From positions 1-43,235 of the forward strand of contig JBCDBW010000028.1 in assembly GCA_039182965.1 (NCBI GenBank): DNA of 43,235 nucleotides, in the 5' to 3' direction. Origin of the DNA: JBCDBW01 sp039182965 (GTDB lineage: Bacteria > Verrucomicrobiota > Verrucomicrobiia > Verrucomicrobiales > DEV007). The translations under genes and the position numbers were made by a program. This document shows, in pieces, positions 34,365 through 43,235 of this stretch. Positions within the stretch are counted from its first letter, which is position 1. Every line of letters starts with the position of its first letter. The notes under the pieces were generated by a model that ran no database searches, was not told the DNA's origin, and saw only the letters and a list, made by a program, of their open reading frames with translations.

Positions 34365-35717
34365 ATGGATTCCCTAAACGAACTCGTTTCGAAAATCGCG
34401 GGCCTCATCTGGGGCGTCCCCCTCCTGATCCTCCTGGCGGGCACCGGCATTTTCCTGACTATCCGCCTCCACGGCCTCCAAATCCGCCACCTCGCCAAAG
34501 CGATCCATCTCGCGTTCTTTGAACGCAGCCCCTCCAAAGACAGCGGGACCGAGGGCGATATCTCACGCTTCCAAGCCCTCATGACCGCGCTTTCCGCCAC
34601 CATTGGCACCGGTAACATCGTCGGCGTCGCCACCGCCGTGTCCTTGGGCGGACCCGGCGCCCTCTTCTGGATGGGCGCGATCGCGTTCTTCGGAATGGCC
34701 ACCAAATATTCCGAAGCTCTCCTGGCCGTGAAGTATCGCGTCAAAAATGAACACGGTAAAATCTCCGGTGGCCCCATGTATTACATCGAACGCGGCCTCG
34801 GCCTCAAATGGCTCGCCGTCCTCTTCGCCGCCTTCGGCGCCCTCGCCGCCTTCGGCATCGGCAACACGGTCCAAGCCAATGCCGTCGCCACCAATGTCGA
34901 GCAACTCCTCAATATCCCGCCACTCATCACCGGCATCGTTCTCGCCGCCCTCATCGCCCTCGTTCTCCTCGGCGGCATCCAGTCCATCGCGCGGTCAGCA
35001 GCCGTCCTCGTCCCGTTCATGGCCAGCCTCTACTTCATCGGCTGTCTCGTCATCCTCGCCCGCTATGCCACCGAAATCCCCGCCGCCGCCATCCTCGTCG
35101 TCAAACACGCCTTCACCCCCGTCGCCGCCCAAGGCGGCTTCGCCGGCGCCACCATTTGGTATGCCATGCGCATGGGCATCGCCCGCGGCCTGTTCTCAAA
35201 CGAATCCGGCCTCGGCAGCGCCCCCATCGCCGCCGCCGCCGCTCGTACCAATAAACCCGCCGAACAAGGCCTCGTGTCCATGCTCGGCACCTTTATCGAT
35301 ACTATCATCATCTGCACCATGACCGGCCTCGTCCTCATCGTCACCGGCGCCTGGGATGACGGCTCCGAAGTCGCCGGAAATCTCACCCAACATGCCTTCA
35401 CAACCGGCATGCCCTTGATCAACGGTGGCTACATCGTCACCATCGGGATCATCCTCTTCGCCTTCACCTCCACCCTCGGCTGGTCATACTACGGAGCAAA
35501 ATGCGTCGAATACCTCTTCGGCCTGAAGTTTTCCTACTTCTACCGCGTCCTCTGGGTCGGCGCCGTCGTCCTTGGCGCCACCACCCATCTCGATCTCATC
35601 TGGGGCTTCGCCGATATCTTTAACGGGCTTATGGCCCTCCCCAACCTCATCGGCCTCATCGGCCTCTCCGCAGTCGTCGTCTCCGAAACCAAACTCTACC
35701 TCAACAACAAAGACTAA
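34365..35717 (+). CDS. Sodium:alanine-type amino-acid symporter (AGCS family)
   Basis: From ATG 34365 the 450-residue protein has about eleven membrane helices. It shows the AGCS motifs FQALMTALSATIGTGNIVG, GGPGALFWMGAIAFFGMATK, ISGGPMYYIERGLG and GIARGLFSNESGLGSAPIAA. It should import alanine, glycine or related amino acids together with Na+. That fits the sodium cycle implied by the Mrp operon just upstream, although the substrate cannot be read. The frame is open 22 codons further upstream, but that part is low-complexity ATTCAC-rich sequence and not a plausible N-terminus. Confidence 0.9.
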   Translation: MDSLNELVSKIAGLIWGVPLLILLAGTGIFLTIRLHGLQIRHLAKAIHLAFFERSPSKDSGTEGDISRFQALMTALSATIGTGNIVGVATAVSLGGPGALFWMGAIAFFGMATKYSEALLAVKYRVKNEHGKISGGPMYYIERGLGLKWLAVLFAAFGALAAFGIGNTVQANAVATNVEQLLNIPPLITGIVLAALIALVLLGGIQSIARSAAVLVPFMASLYFIGCLVILARYATEIPAAAILVVKHAFTPVAAQGGFAGATIWYAMRMGIARGLFSNESGLGSAPIAAAAARTNKPAEQGLVSMLGTFIDTIIICTMTGLVLIVTGAWDDGSEVAGNLTQHAFTTGMPLINGGYIVTIGIILFAFTSTLGWSYYGAKCVEYLFGLKFSYFYRVLWVGAVVLGATTHLDLIWGFADIFNGLMALPNLIGLIGLSAVVVSETKLYLNNKD

Positions 35718-35925
35718 CCCTGTCCGGCTCCCTCCCCCTTAGTCTTAATTCCTGCTTCCCCTGACTTTGCTTCAACAGGCTCCGCCCACCCGCCTCCCCA
35801 AAAACATCGCCGAAGATCCTGAGCGCTGCATGCTAGATCAGCCCCGCCCCATCTTACTCGTCGGCACCCGCTAAAAAGGCCACTCAATCCGCAACTCGCA
35901 ACGCGTTCATAGGTTATAGTAAACG

Positions 35926-38900
35926 GTGCCAAACCTCCCGAAATGGCTCACCCACACATGGCCAGCTCCGGTGTTTTCTGTTCTCGCGCTCTTCTCATTC
36001 GCGCCGACCGAAAAAGCCGGGGCCACGCCTCCGAATATCCTCCTCATCCTCGCAGATGATCTCGGTTATGCCGACATCGCTGCCTATGGATACGCGAACG
36101 ACATCGCCACCCCGCACATCGATCAACTCGCCGCCAACGGCACCCGCTTTACCCACGGATACGCCACCCACCCCTTCTGCTCCCCTTCGCGCGCCGGCCT
36201 CATGGCTGGCATGTATCAACACCGCTTCGGCTTCGAAACCAATTCCGGCCCCGAACTCTACGCCTCCCCCAATTTCGGCCTCCCGAAACATGTCCCCACC
36301 CTCGCCGAAAAACTAAACACCGCCGGCTACGCCACCGGCATGATCGGCAAATGGCACATCGGCTTCCGCGAAGGTCTCCGCCCCCACGAACGTGGCTTCG
36401 ACTCATTCTACGGCTTCCTCTCCGGCGCCCGATCTTTCTATCCCGATCCCAACGGAAATTCTCCTCTCCTCCGCAATGATACCGTCATCAAAAAGGAACC
36501 CGCCTACCTGACCGATGCTTTCGCCGACGAAGCCGCCGCCTTCATTCAGGAAAACCAAGACCAACCCTGGTTTCTCTATCTCGCCTTCAATGCCGTCCAC
36601 ACCCCCATGGAAGCCACCGACGAATACGAAGCCCGCTTCCCCCACATCACCGATCCCAAGCGCCGCACGCTCGCCGGTATGCTCGCCGCCATGGACGACG
36701 CCGTCGGCCGCGTCATGCAGGAAGTCCGCGCCACCAATGCCGAAAACAACACACTCGTCCTCTTCTACAGCGATAACGGCGGCATCCCTCCCAAAAACGC
36801 TTCCCTCAACGGCCCCCTGCGCGGGATGAAAGGTGCCACTTATGAGGGCGGCATTCGCGTCCCCTTCATTGCCCAATGGAAGGGAACCATTCCCGAAGGC
36901 CTCGTCTACGAACACCCCGTGATGGGCTTCGACTGCCACGCCACCGCCCTCGCCGCCGCCGGACTCCCCCTCGACAATGGCAACGCCCCCGCCCTCGATG
37001 GCGTCAATCTCATCCCCTTCCTCACCGGCAAAGAGGTGGCGCCCCCTCACAAAGAACTCGTCTGGCGCGCCGATAAACAACAGGGCCTCCGCACCGGTAA
37101 ATGGAAAATGGTCAAGCAGGCCCGCGAAGACCCACAACTCTTCAATCTCGATGCCGATCCCGGCGAAACGAATAATCTCGCCAACACCCATCCCGAAAAA
37201 CTCGCCCAACTGACGAACGCCTTCGACAAATGGAGCACCCAAATGATGGATCCCCAGTGGATCCGCCAAGACCGCGATAACGCCGAACCCGGTGGAAAAC
37301 TCAAAGAGGTCGCCGAAACGCGAAATCGCCGATCCCCCAGCACCGCCCAACTCCGCGAAGTGTTTCCCCGCGCCGACCAAAACAACGACGGCAAGCTCAC
37401 CCGTGAAGAATACCCGCGTCCCGAAAACTTTCCCCAAGTCGACACCAATGACGATGGAGTCGTCACACTCGAAGAAGTCCGCGTGCGTTTCACCGACCAA
37501 AATCGACGTCGCGTCCAACGCGATACCCTCCCCCAACAGCCCCCCACCCCCTCACCACCGTCAGCGGCCTCCCCCGCTCCCCGCTTCGAACTCCACCAGC
37601 AAGTCGACCTCTCCGATGGCCCCATCGCCGCCGCCGCCTTCGACGCCAATGCCGACGGATGGGACGATCTCGCCCTCGCCGCAGGCAACACTTCCGGCAA
37701 ATTCATCCTCGCACTGAACACGCCCGCAGACGACGCCACGCGAACTTTCACGTTCGACACGCTCCCCATGAGCACCGACGCCGAACACAATCGCACCCAA
37801 CGCGTCAGCAAAAGTCTCGGCCTCCACGATTTCAACAAAGACGGCCTCATGGACCTCTATCTCGGCAACGGCGGCCCCGGCACCCTCAGCCTCGCGCCGG
37901 ACGGAAAAACAATTCGCCGCAACCTGGCCAACCGCAGTTCCGCCAACAGCATTCAAATCAACAATGGCGACGGCACCTTCACCACCCGCGACCTCGGCGT
38001 CGACAGCCGCGGAAGCAATATCCGCTCGGTGGTGTTCGCAGACTTCGATGGCGATGGCCACACGGATTCCTATCACAGCGTCTCCCCATACTACGGCCCC
38101 GGTTGGGGCGGAAGCCCGCACGGAAACGAACTCCACCCCGGCACCGGGAAGATCCCTCCCTTCGGTGAAGACGTGATCGTCGATTCCCTCCCCAATCCCG
38201 GTTTCTGGCAGGACGAACACGGACGCGCCGTCAAGATGACCAAAGCCACGCTCGTGCGCGATCTCGATAACGACGACAAACCCGATCTCGTCACCGGTGC
38301 CTACGCCGATATCTGGGGCGGCAGTTTTCGCCGCCTCCAAACCCCCGAAGACGCCGAACTCGATCTCGACGAAGATGGCATCCCCGATACCACCTGGCCC
38401 GGATACTGGGAGCGCGGCCTCTTCCTCCTCCACAACGTCTCCACCCCGGGCGCGATTCGCTTCAAAAATGTCAGCAACGCCGCCGTCGAAAACGCTTCCT
38501 CCTACGGCACGGATTATCCCCAGATGCACGTCTACTCGATCCTCGCCGCAGATATCGATCACGATGCCGACCTCGATCTCTTCGTGACCGGCCCCAGAAA
38601 CGTGAGCGCCCACCGCTCCGTCGAAGACAATACACCCACCGCCCGCCTCCTGCGCAATGATTCCACTCCCGGGAATATCGCCTTCACCGACATCACCGCC
38701 GATGCCGGACTCGCCTTCCTCAACAACGATGCAATCCCCGCATACCCCCTCCGGCGCGGGGTCCCCAATCTCGCCGCCGGCGCCGCCATCGACGTAAACA
38801 ACGATTCCCACATCGATTTCGTCCTCGTCGACCGCCAGGACGGCAATCCCCGTGCCCCCATCGCTCCCTGGATATTTCTCAATGACGGAAAGGGCCGCTT

Positions 38901-40905
38901 CCAAGCCCAACCCCAGGACGAACACGGCTTGTCCGGCAACCTCAATGACCTCACCTACACCGACCTCGATCAGGACGGAAAACTCGATCTCGTCTTCGTG
39001 AACGGCGATCCCCAGGGAGGCGGCCATGTAAAAATCTATCGCAACACAACCGAAAACGAGAACCAATGGCTCGCACTCACCGTCGAGACTCCCGACAACC
39101 CCTTCGGTCTCGAAAGCAAAGTCACCGTGCGCAAAGCAAGCTCCGATGAGGTCCTCGGATACGACGAACTCCGCACCGACTTCTGCTACCGCTCAAAACG
39201 CGCTCCCTCACTCCACTTCGGTCTCGGAGAGACGCGCTCGGTCGACATCGAGGTCACAACCCGCAACGGCTACTCCCAAACCTTCGAAAACTTGCCCGCC
39301 GGAAAAATTCATCGACTCACAATTGACGGAAACAAAGCAACCGATCCCATCCTCGGTCAAACCCTCGCCGATTGGTTTACGTCATTCGACAAAAACAACG
39401 ATCGCTTCATCACGACGGATGAGATGGATGCCCGGTCCCTTCGTGGCGGTGATCGCAATGCCGATCGACGCATCTCGCGCACCGAAGCCCAGCGATACTT
39501 CGGCGACCTCCAGGCCACCGCCGCCGCCCGCGCAAATCCCGATATCTACGTCCCCTGGTCCAAAACCGAAAACCAAACCCGCCTCAGGCGCGCCAAATCC
39601 GGCGACCCGCTTCTCAATCTCGATTTCTCCCGCGATCTTCCTACCGGAGAGAAAGACCCGAACGGAAATCTCATCACCGGAACGGAGTGCCTCCACCTCG
39701 AAGGACACAACGGCATGCTCTTCGCCACCCTCAGCGGTTGGAACCACGACAAGACACGCGCCCCCTGGCCCGGCGCATCGGTTGCGGTAAAGAAATCAGC
39801 CGATGCCCCTTGGGAGATCGAACAAAACTTCGGAAAAGACTCCGGCCGCGCCGGAAGCCTGCACTCCGTCTCCTTCAACACCCTCGCCGACGGCGAAAAA
39901 CTCGACGCCCCCGCTCCCATTCTTCTCTGCGGCATCGGTGGCCGATCCGATGCCGGTAAAATCGTCGTCTGGGCTCGGAACAATGCCACCGGCAACTGGG
40001 TCAAAACGATCGCCGGGGAACACGGAGGACCCGCTTCCCCGGAAGTTCGCGTCCTCTTCGACCACGTCGATTCCGTCACCGGAATCCATCACGTCTTCGC
40101 CGCCGCTTCTAACGGCATGCTCTTCCGCGGCGCCTACCACCCCGCCGTCGAAGGAAAAATCCTTTGGCATCCCGAACCGGAACTCTCCGGACGAGACCGG
40201 CGCTTCATGGGTGCCGCTGAAGTCGACGGCACGGTCTACATCACGATCGATCTCGAACCCACCAATCCCGAAAACGGTGGCCTCTTCAAACGCATCGATG
40301 GAGAAAACCCGCGCTGGGAACGCGTCACCGGTTGGCAATGGTCCCACCCAAACCCCCACCACCTTCGTCCCTGGTTCGGAATGCGCGGCCTCACCGCCCT
40401 CGGAGACGGCACGCTCCTCGGCGCCCGCGAACACCCGGGCGCCATCGACCGCATCCACCCCGATGCACCCGCCAAAGAACGCAACACCGTCGAGTTCGAC
40501 GTCCGCTCCGCCCTCCTCGATACCTGGGACCATCCGCCCGAGAACCCCGGCGGAATGGCAATCATCGCCTACAACGACATGCTCCCCCTCACCCATCCCA
40601 CCACCGGCCAAGAAACCCACCTCATCTCGCTCGGAACGCGGCACCCCGAAGGCGGCACCCTCCGCGATCCCAATCCCCTCGGCGCCAGCGCCTGGTATCT
40701 CGTGCGATACAACGCCACTCAATACGGCCTCGGACGCATCCCCCATCCTGGCGACGGCACCCTCCGCGCCACCCGCACCATCTGCGCCTCCCCCTTCCCC
40801 GAAGAAAAAAATCGCGTCTGGTATTTCGCCGGATTCGACGCCTTCGGCGGCCCCTCCCACCTCAATACCGCCTGGATCGCCCGCGGAGAACTCCCCGACA
40901 ATTAA
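35926..40905 (+). CDS. Giant secreted sulfatase with FG-GAP propeller and undescribed C-terminal module
   Basis: The 1659-residue product starts at GTG 35926. Domains in order: signal peptide (about 12-34), sulfatase (about 36-470) with formylglycine motif Cys85-Ser-Pro-Ser-Arg89, and an EF-hand pair (about 482-522, DQNNDGKLTREE and DTNDDGVVTLEE). Next come seven FG-GAP/VCBS calcium-loop repeats (about 562-1028; DANADGWDD, DFNKDGLMD, DFDGDGHTD, DLDNDDKPD, DIDHDADLD, DVNNDSHID, DLDQDGKLD), enough for a full seven-bladed propeller. An ASPIC/UnbV-like domain (about 1059-1135) and a second EF-hand pair (about 1152-1196) follow. The last 435 residues match no family I recognise, but the same module starts near the end of the next gene. 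The likely role is calcium-dependent sulfated-glycan attack outside the cytoplasm. TATAGT ends five bases before the GTG. Confidence 0.85.
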   Translation: MPNLPKWLTHTWPAPVFSVLALFSFAPTEKAGATPPNILLILADDLGYADIAAYGYANDIATPHIDQLAANGTRFTHGYATHPFCSPSRAGLMAGMYQHRFGFETNSGPELYASPNFGLPKHVPTLAEKLNTAGYATGMIGKWHIGFREGLRPHERGFDSFYGFLSGARSFYPDPNGNSPLLRNDTVIKKEPAYLTDAFADEAAAFIQENQDQPWFLYLAFNAVHTPMEATDEYEARFPHITDPKRRTLAGMLAAMDDAVGRVMQEVRATNAENNTLVLFYSDNGGIPPKNASLNGPLRGMKGATYEGGIRVPFIAQWKGTIPEGLVYEHPVMGFDCHATALAAAGLPLDNGNAPALDGVNLIPFLTGKEVAPPHKELVWRADKQQGLRTGKWKMVKQAREDPQLFNLDADPGETNNLANTHPEKLAQLTNAFDKWSTQMMDPQWIRQDRDNAEPGGKLKEVAETRNRRSPSTAQLREVFPRADQNNDGKLTREEYPRPENFPQVDTNDDGVVTLEEVRVRFTDQNRRRVQRDTLPQQPPTPSPPSAASPAPRFELHQQVDLSDGPIAAAAFDANADGWDDLALAAGNTSGKFILALNTPADDATRTFTFDTLPMSTDAEHNRTQRVSKSLGLHDFNKDGLMDLYLGNGGPGTLSLAPDGKTIRRNLANRSSANSIQINNGDGTFTTRDLGVDSRGSNIRSVVFADFDGDGHTDSYHSVSPYYGPGWGGSPHGNELHPGTGKIPPFGEDVIVDSLPNPGFWQDEHGRAVKMTKATLVRDLDNDDKPDLVTGAYADIWGGSFRRLQTPEDAELDLDEDGIPDTTWPGYWERGLFLLHNVSTPGAIRFKNVSNAAVENASSYGTDYPQMHVYSILAADIDHDADLDLFVTGPRNVSAHRSVEDNTPTARLLRNDSTPGNIAFTDITADAGLAFLNNDAIPAYPLRRGVPNLAAGAAIDVNNDSHIDFVLVDRQDGNPRAPIAPWIFLNDGKGRFQAQPQDEHGLSGNLNDLTYTDLDQDGKLDLVFVNGDPQGGGHVKIYRNTTENENQWLALTVETPDNPFGLESKVTVRKASSDEVLGYDELRTDFCYRSKRAPSLHFGLGETRSVDIEVTTRNGYSQTFENLPAGKIHRLTIDGNKATDPILGQTLADWFTSFDKNNDRFITTDEMDARSLRGGDRNADRRISRTEAQRYFGDLQATAAARANPDIYVPWSKTENQTRLRRAKSGDPLLNLDFSRDLPTGEKDPNGNLITGTECLHLEGHNGMLFATLSGWNHDKTRAPWPGASVAVKKSADAPWEIEQNFGKDSGRAGSLHSVSFNTLADGEKLDAPAPILLCGIGGRSDAGKIVVWARNNATGNWVKTIAGEHGGPASPEVRVLFDHVDSVTGIHHVFAAASNGMLFRGAYHPAVEGKILWHPEPELSGRDRRFMGAAEVDGTVYITIDLEPTNPENGGLFKRIDGENPRWERVTGWQWSHPNPHHLRPWFGMRGLTALGDGTLLGAREHPGAIDRIHPDAPAKERNTVEFDVRSALLDTWDHPPENPGGMAIIAYNDMLPLTHPTTGQETHLISLGTRHPEGGTLRDPNPLGASAWYLVRYNATQYGLGRIPHPGDGTLRATRTICASPFPEEKNRVWYFAGFDAFGGPSHLNTAWIARGELPDN

Positions 40906-40940
40906 CGCGTCCCGCGCAAATCATTTCACCCCTTCACATC

Positions 40941-43235
40941 ATGCCAGCCAATTCATTCAACCCTTACCCCACACTCGCGCTTTTCTTACTCGCGAGCACG
41001 TTCCTCGTTATCGAGCTGAACGCCCAAAACGCGAACCCGGCTCAACGCTTCCAACAGTTCGACCGCAATAACGATGGCAAAGTCACTCGCGCCGAAGCCG
41101 GCGATCCCCCATGGTTCGATCGCTTCGATCGCAATGGCGACGACGCCATCGAACAATCCGAACTCCCGGGCGGAAACACCGCCAACCCCGACCGACGCTC
41201 CGCCGGCACGGGCGATCTCAAAGCCCCCCCCGAACCCGCTCACACGGAACATCTCAATATTGCCTACGACGAAATAGACGGTGTCGACCCCAACCTCCTC
41301 AGCCTCGATCTCTACGTCCCCGATGATGATTCAACGAAACGCCCGGTGATGATCATGATCCACGGCGGAGGCTGGCGCGGCGGCGACAAAGCAAGCCCCG
41401 CGATCGCCGGCAACAAAATGCGTCACTTCGTCGGCGAGGGATACATTTACGCCAGCGTCAACTACCGCCTCTCACCACCCGAGCCCGGTCAGGACGGCAT
41501 CAAACACCCTGTCCATGCCCAAGACTGCGCCAAGGCCATCGCCTGGATTCACGATCACATCGGCGATTACGGCGGCGCCCCCGATCAACTCCACCTCATG
41601 GGTCACTCCGCCGGCGCTCATCTCGCCGCCATTCTCGCTACAAACGAACGCTTCCTCGCCGCTCACGACAAAGACCTCTCCATCCTCAAGACGAATGTCC
41701 TCCTCGATCCCGCCGCGATCGATATTCCCCGCTATATCGAACTCGTCGACGGCCGCGCCATGACCCCCCTCTACCACCTCGCCTTCGGAGACGATGCCGA
41801 TAACCTGCGCGACGCTTCCCCGCAACAAAACATCGCCCAAGACAAATCCATCCCACCCACACTCCTCTTTTACGGCGGCGAACGCATGCTCCTCGACCAA
41901 ATCGCCCCGCCCTTCACCGCCGCCCTCACCAAGGCCGGCGCTCCCTCCCAAGCGGTCGATACGATCACGCTCGACCACGGCCAAATCAATTCACACATCG
42001 GTATGCTCGACGAACCGATGACCCAGCTCATCATGCGCCTCCACTCCGGCGAAGACGCTTCCACTTTCCCGGCAAGCTTCGATAATTCAAAAAAGCCTCC
42101 CACCACAATAGCAACGCCAGATGTCAACAACGCGGCTTCCACCATCCCCGATATCGCCTACGGCGATCACGACGCCCAAAAACTCGATCTCTACCTTCCC
42201 GCGAATCCCGACAAGGCGCCCGTCATGCTCTACGTCCACGGCGGCGGCTGGAGGCGCGGCGACAAATCAGGCGTCAGCCTGAAACCCGCTTTCTTCAACG
42301 ATGACAACTGGATCTTCGCCAGCACCAATTACCGCCTCCTCCCCGAAGGCAAACACCCCAACAATGTCAACGACGTCGCCTCCGCCATCGCCTGGCTCCA
42401 CGAAAACATTGCCGATCACGGCGGGGACCCGGAGAAAATCTTCATCATGGGTCACTCCGCCGGTTGCCATCTCGTCTCGCTCGTCGCCACCGACGAACGC
42501 CCCCTCGCCCTCCACGATCTGCCGCTCTCGACCATCAAAGGCGTCATCGCCAACGACACCCAGGCCTACAACGTCGCCCGCTTGATGGAAACGAATCCGT
42601 CCGAATTGTACGCCCAAGTCTTCGGCGAAGACCCCGAAGCTCAACGCGATGCCTCTCCCTTCCATCACATCGAAAAAGATAAAGGCATCCCTCCCTTCCT
42701 CATCCTCTACTCCAGCGGCATCGGACCGCGCATCAACCCACTTCGCCCCGTCTACGCCAATGCCTTCGCCGACACCCTCCGCGACGCCGGCATCGAAGCC
42801 ACCGTGATCGATGGAAGCGATCGCGACCACGGACAAATCAACCAACGCTTCGGCGATCCCGAAGACGACAAAATAACCGGCGCCGCTCAGGCATTCCTCG
42901 AGAGCCTGCTCAACACGGAAACTTCTTCTCCCACACCTCTCTCGTTCACGCGCGATTACATTCCCGGCACCACCGACACTAAGGGCAACTTCATGGGCGG
43001 CACGGAAACGATGCGCATCATCCCCCACAACGACCAACTCTTCGCCGGCCTCAGTTTCTGGACCGACCAGCGCGGCGACGATCCCTTCCCGGGTGCGCAA
43101 ATTCTCGTCAAATCGGGCCCCGACGAACCCTGGCAAGTCTCCAAAAATATCCCCGGCGCCATCCGTGTCTCCGCCATGGAAACGATCACCTTCGCTTCCA
43201 ATCACGAAGGCAGTCCGCTCCCCAACCCCGTTTCC
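40941..43235 (+). CDS. Secreted tandem alpha/beta-hydrolase esterase (3' end outside window)
   Basis: The frame is open for 765 codons to the window edge. A signal peptide (LALFLLASTFLVIELNAQ) is followed by an EF-hand pair (about 39-75; DRNNDGKVTRAE, DRNGDDAIEQSE). Two carbohydrate-esterase-like hydrolase domains come next. Domain 1 has oxyanion motif HGGGW (141-145), nucleophile Ser223 in MGHSAGAH and His346 in DHGQIN. Domain 2 has HGGGW (433-437), Ser506 in MGHSAGCH and His630 in DHGQIN. Both triads look intact, so both domains are probably active. From about residue 666 it enters the same module that ends the preceding sulfatase (SFTRDYIPGTTD, DQLFAGLSFW). It lies 35 bases after that gene and was probably transcribed with it. 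Confidence 0.85.
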   Translation, partial: MPANSFNPYPTLALFLLASTFLVIELNAQNANPAQRFQQFDRNNDGKVTRAEAGDPPWFDRFDRNGDDAIEQSELPGGNTANPDRRSAGTGDLKAPPEPAHTEHLNIAYDEIDGVDPNLLSLDLYVPDDDSTKRPVMIMIHGGGWRGGDKASPAIAGNKMRHFVGEGYIYASVNYRLSPPEPGQDGIKHPVHAQDCAKAIAWIHDHIGDYGGAPDQLHLMGHSAGAHLAAILATNERFLAAHDKDLSILKTNVLLDPAAIDIPRYIELVDGRAMTPLYHLAFGDDADNLRDASPQQNIAQDKSIPPTLLFYGGERMLLDQIAPPFTAALTKAGAPSQAVDTITLDHGQINSHIGMLDEPMTQLIMRLHSGEDASTFPASFDNSKKPPTTIATPDVNNAASTIPDIAYGDHDAQKLDLYLPANPDKAPVMLYVHGGGWRRGDKSGVSLKPAFFNDDNWIFASTNYRLLPEGKHPNNVNDVASAIAWLHENIADHGGDPEKIFIMGHSAGCHLVSLVATDERPLALHDLPLSTIKGVIANDTQAYNVARLMETNPSELYAQVFGEDPEAQRDASPFHHIEKDKGIPPFLILYSSGIGPRINPLRPVYANAFADTLRDAGIEATVIDGSDRDHGQINQRFGDPEDDKITGAAQAFLESLLNTETSSPTPLSFTRDYIPGTTDTKGNFMGGTETMRIIPHNDQLFAGLSFWTDQRGDDPFPGAQILVKSGPDEPWQVSKNIPGAIRVSAMETITFASNHEGSPLPNPVS

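Noticed and set aside
35915..35920. TATAGT five bases before the GTG of the giant sulfatase, suggesting a leaderless message
   Set aside because: No -35 element at the right distance, and leaderless GTG starts are uncommon; noted only in the gene entry.
36403..39066. Long - strand open frames (377 and 501 codons) opposite the giant sulfatase gene
   Set aside because: They consist of low-complexity Gly/Glu/Val/Asp-rich sequence produced by the C-ending codons of the + gene, have no family motifs and lie exactly opposite well-defined domains.
39803..41071. 422-codon + frame overlapping the end of the giant sulfatase gene
   Set aside because: Pro/Ser/Ala-rich shadow in another phase, crossing a real stop and the start of the next gene.
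1..43235. tRNA, rRNA, CRISPR arrays, insertion-sequence transposases or prophage genes
   Set aside because: None seen on either strand by reading; the only repeats are the short palindromes and the 54-bp pair.

Overview
The window reads as chromosomal DNA of a Verrucomicrobiota-like bacterium from the PVC group. This assignment is inferred from gene content: four secreted formylglycine sulfatases, a haem-c DUF1587/1595/1592/1588/1585 protein with a DUF1552 partner, ThuA-like, PQQ-propeller and FG-GAP proteins, and an ECF sigma factor carrying a long membrane and repeat extension. Codon choice depends on strand. Genes on the + strand end codons mostly in C, and genes on the - strand mostly in G or T, which indicates strong replication-strand base skew with the + strand as the C-rich strand.

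Layout. 1-2.8 kb: methylcitrate-cycle genes (tail of an unknown upstream gene, prpC, prpD). 2.8-5.0 kb, - strand: a decayed NCS2 nucleobase permease, an AGXT2-like aminotransferase and an ankyrin gene broken by one stop codon. 5.3-9.4 kb: ThuA-like protein, GxxExxY protein, sulfatase, CIA30-domain protein and a cyclase-like pseudogene. 9.4-12.5 kb, - strand: PQQ propeller and iduronate-sulfatase-like enzyme. 12.8-17.2 kb: sigma factor fused to a transmembrane helix and an alpha-helical repeat region, followed by a second membrane protein with the same repeats. 17.3-18.9 kb, - strand: pyruvate decarboxylase. 19-26.4 kb: haem/DUF1592 protein, SGNH esterase bracketed by direct repeats, NTF2-like secreted protein, DUF1552 protein, sulfatase. 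26.5-32.8 kb: universal stress protein and a complete Mrp-type Na+/H+ antiporter operon. 32.9-35.7 kb: PaaK-like adenylating enzyme divergent from an AGCS amino-acid:cation symporter. 35.9-43.2 kb: a 1659-residue sulfatase/FG-GAP protein, and a tandem-esterase protein that runs off the window edge. These last two share an undescribed C-terminal module.

How it fits together. The sulfatases, esterases and propeller proteins carry export signals and probably attack sulfated and acylated polysaccharides outside the cytoplasm. No formylglycine-generating enzyme lies in the window, so maturation must be encoded elsewhere. The permease remnant and AGXT2-like aminotransferase suggest former pyrimidine catabolism, whose thymine branch would feed propionyl-CoA into the methylcitrate cycle. 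The Mrp operon and the sodium-type symporter suggest a sodium-based energy economy suited to a marine or saline habitat.

Most notable observations: the C-terminal module shared by two unrelated catalytic heads (39.6-40.9 and 42.9-43.2 kb); the membrane-tethered sigma factor with a repeat-sharing partner; GTAG-headed palindromes resembling RAYT-type REPs; direct repeats around an esterase gene; and three decaying genes in the first 9.5 kb.
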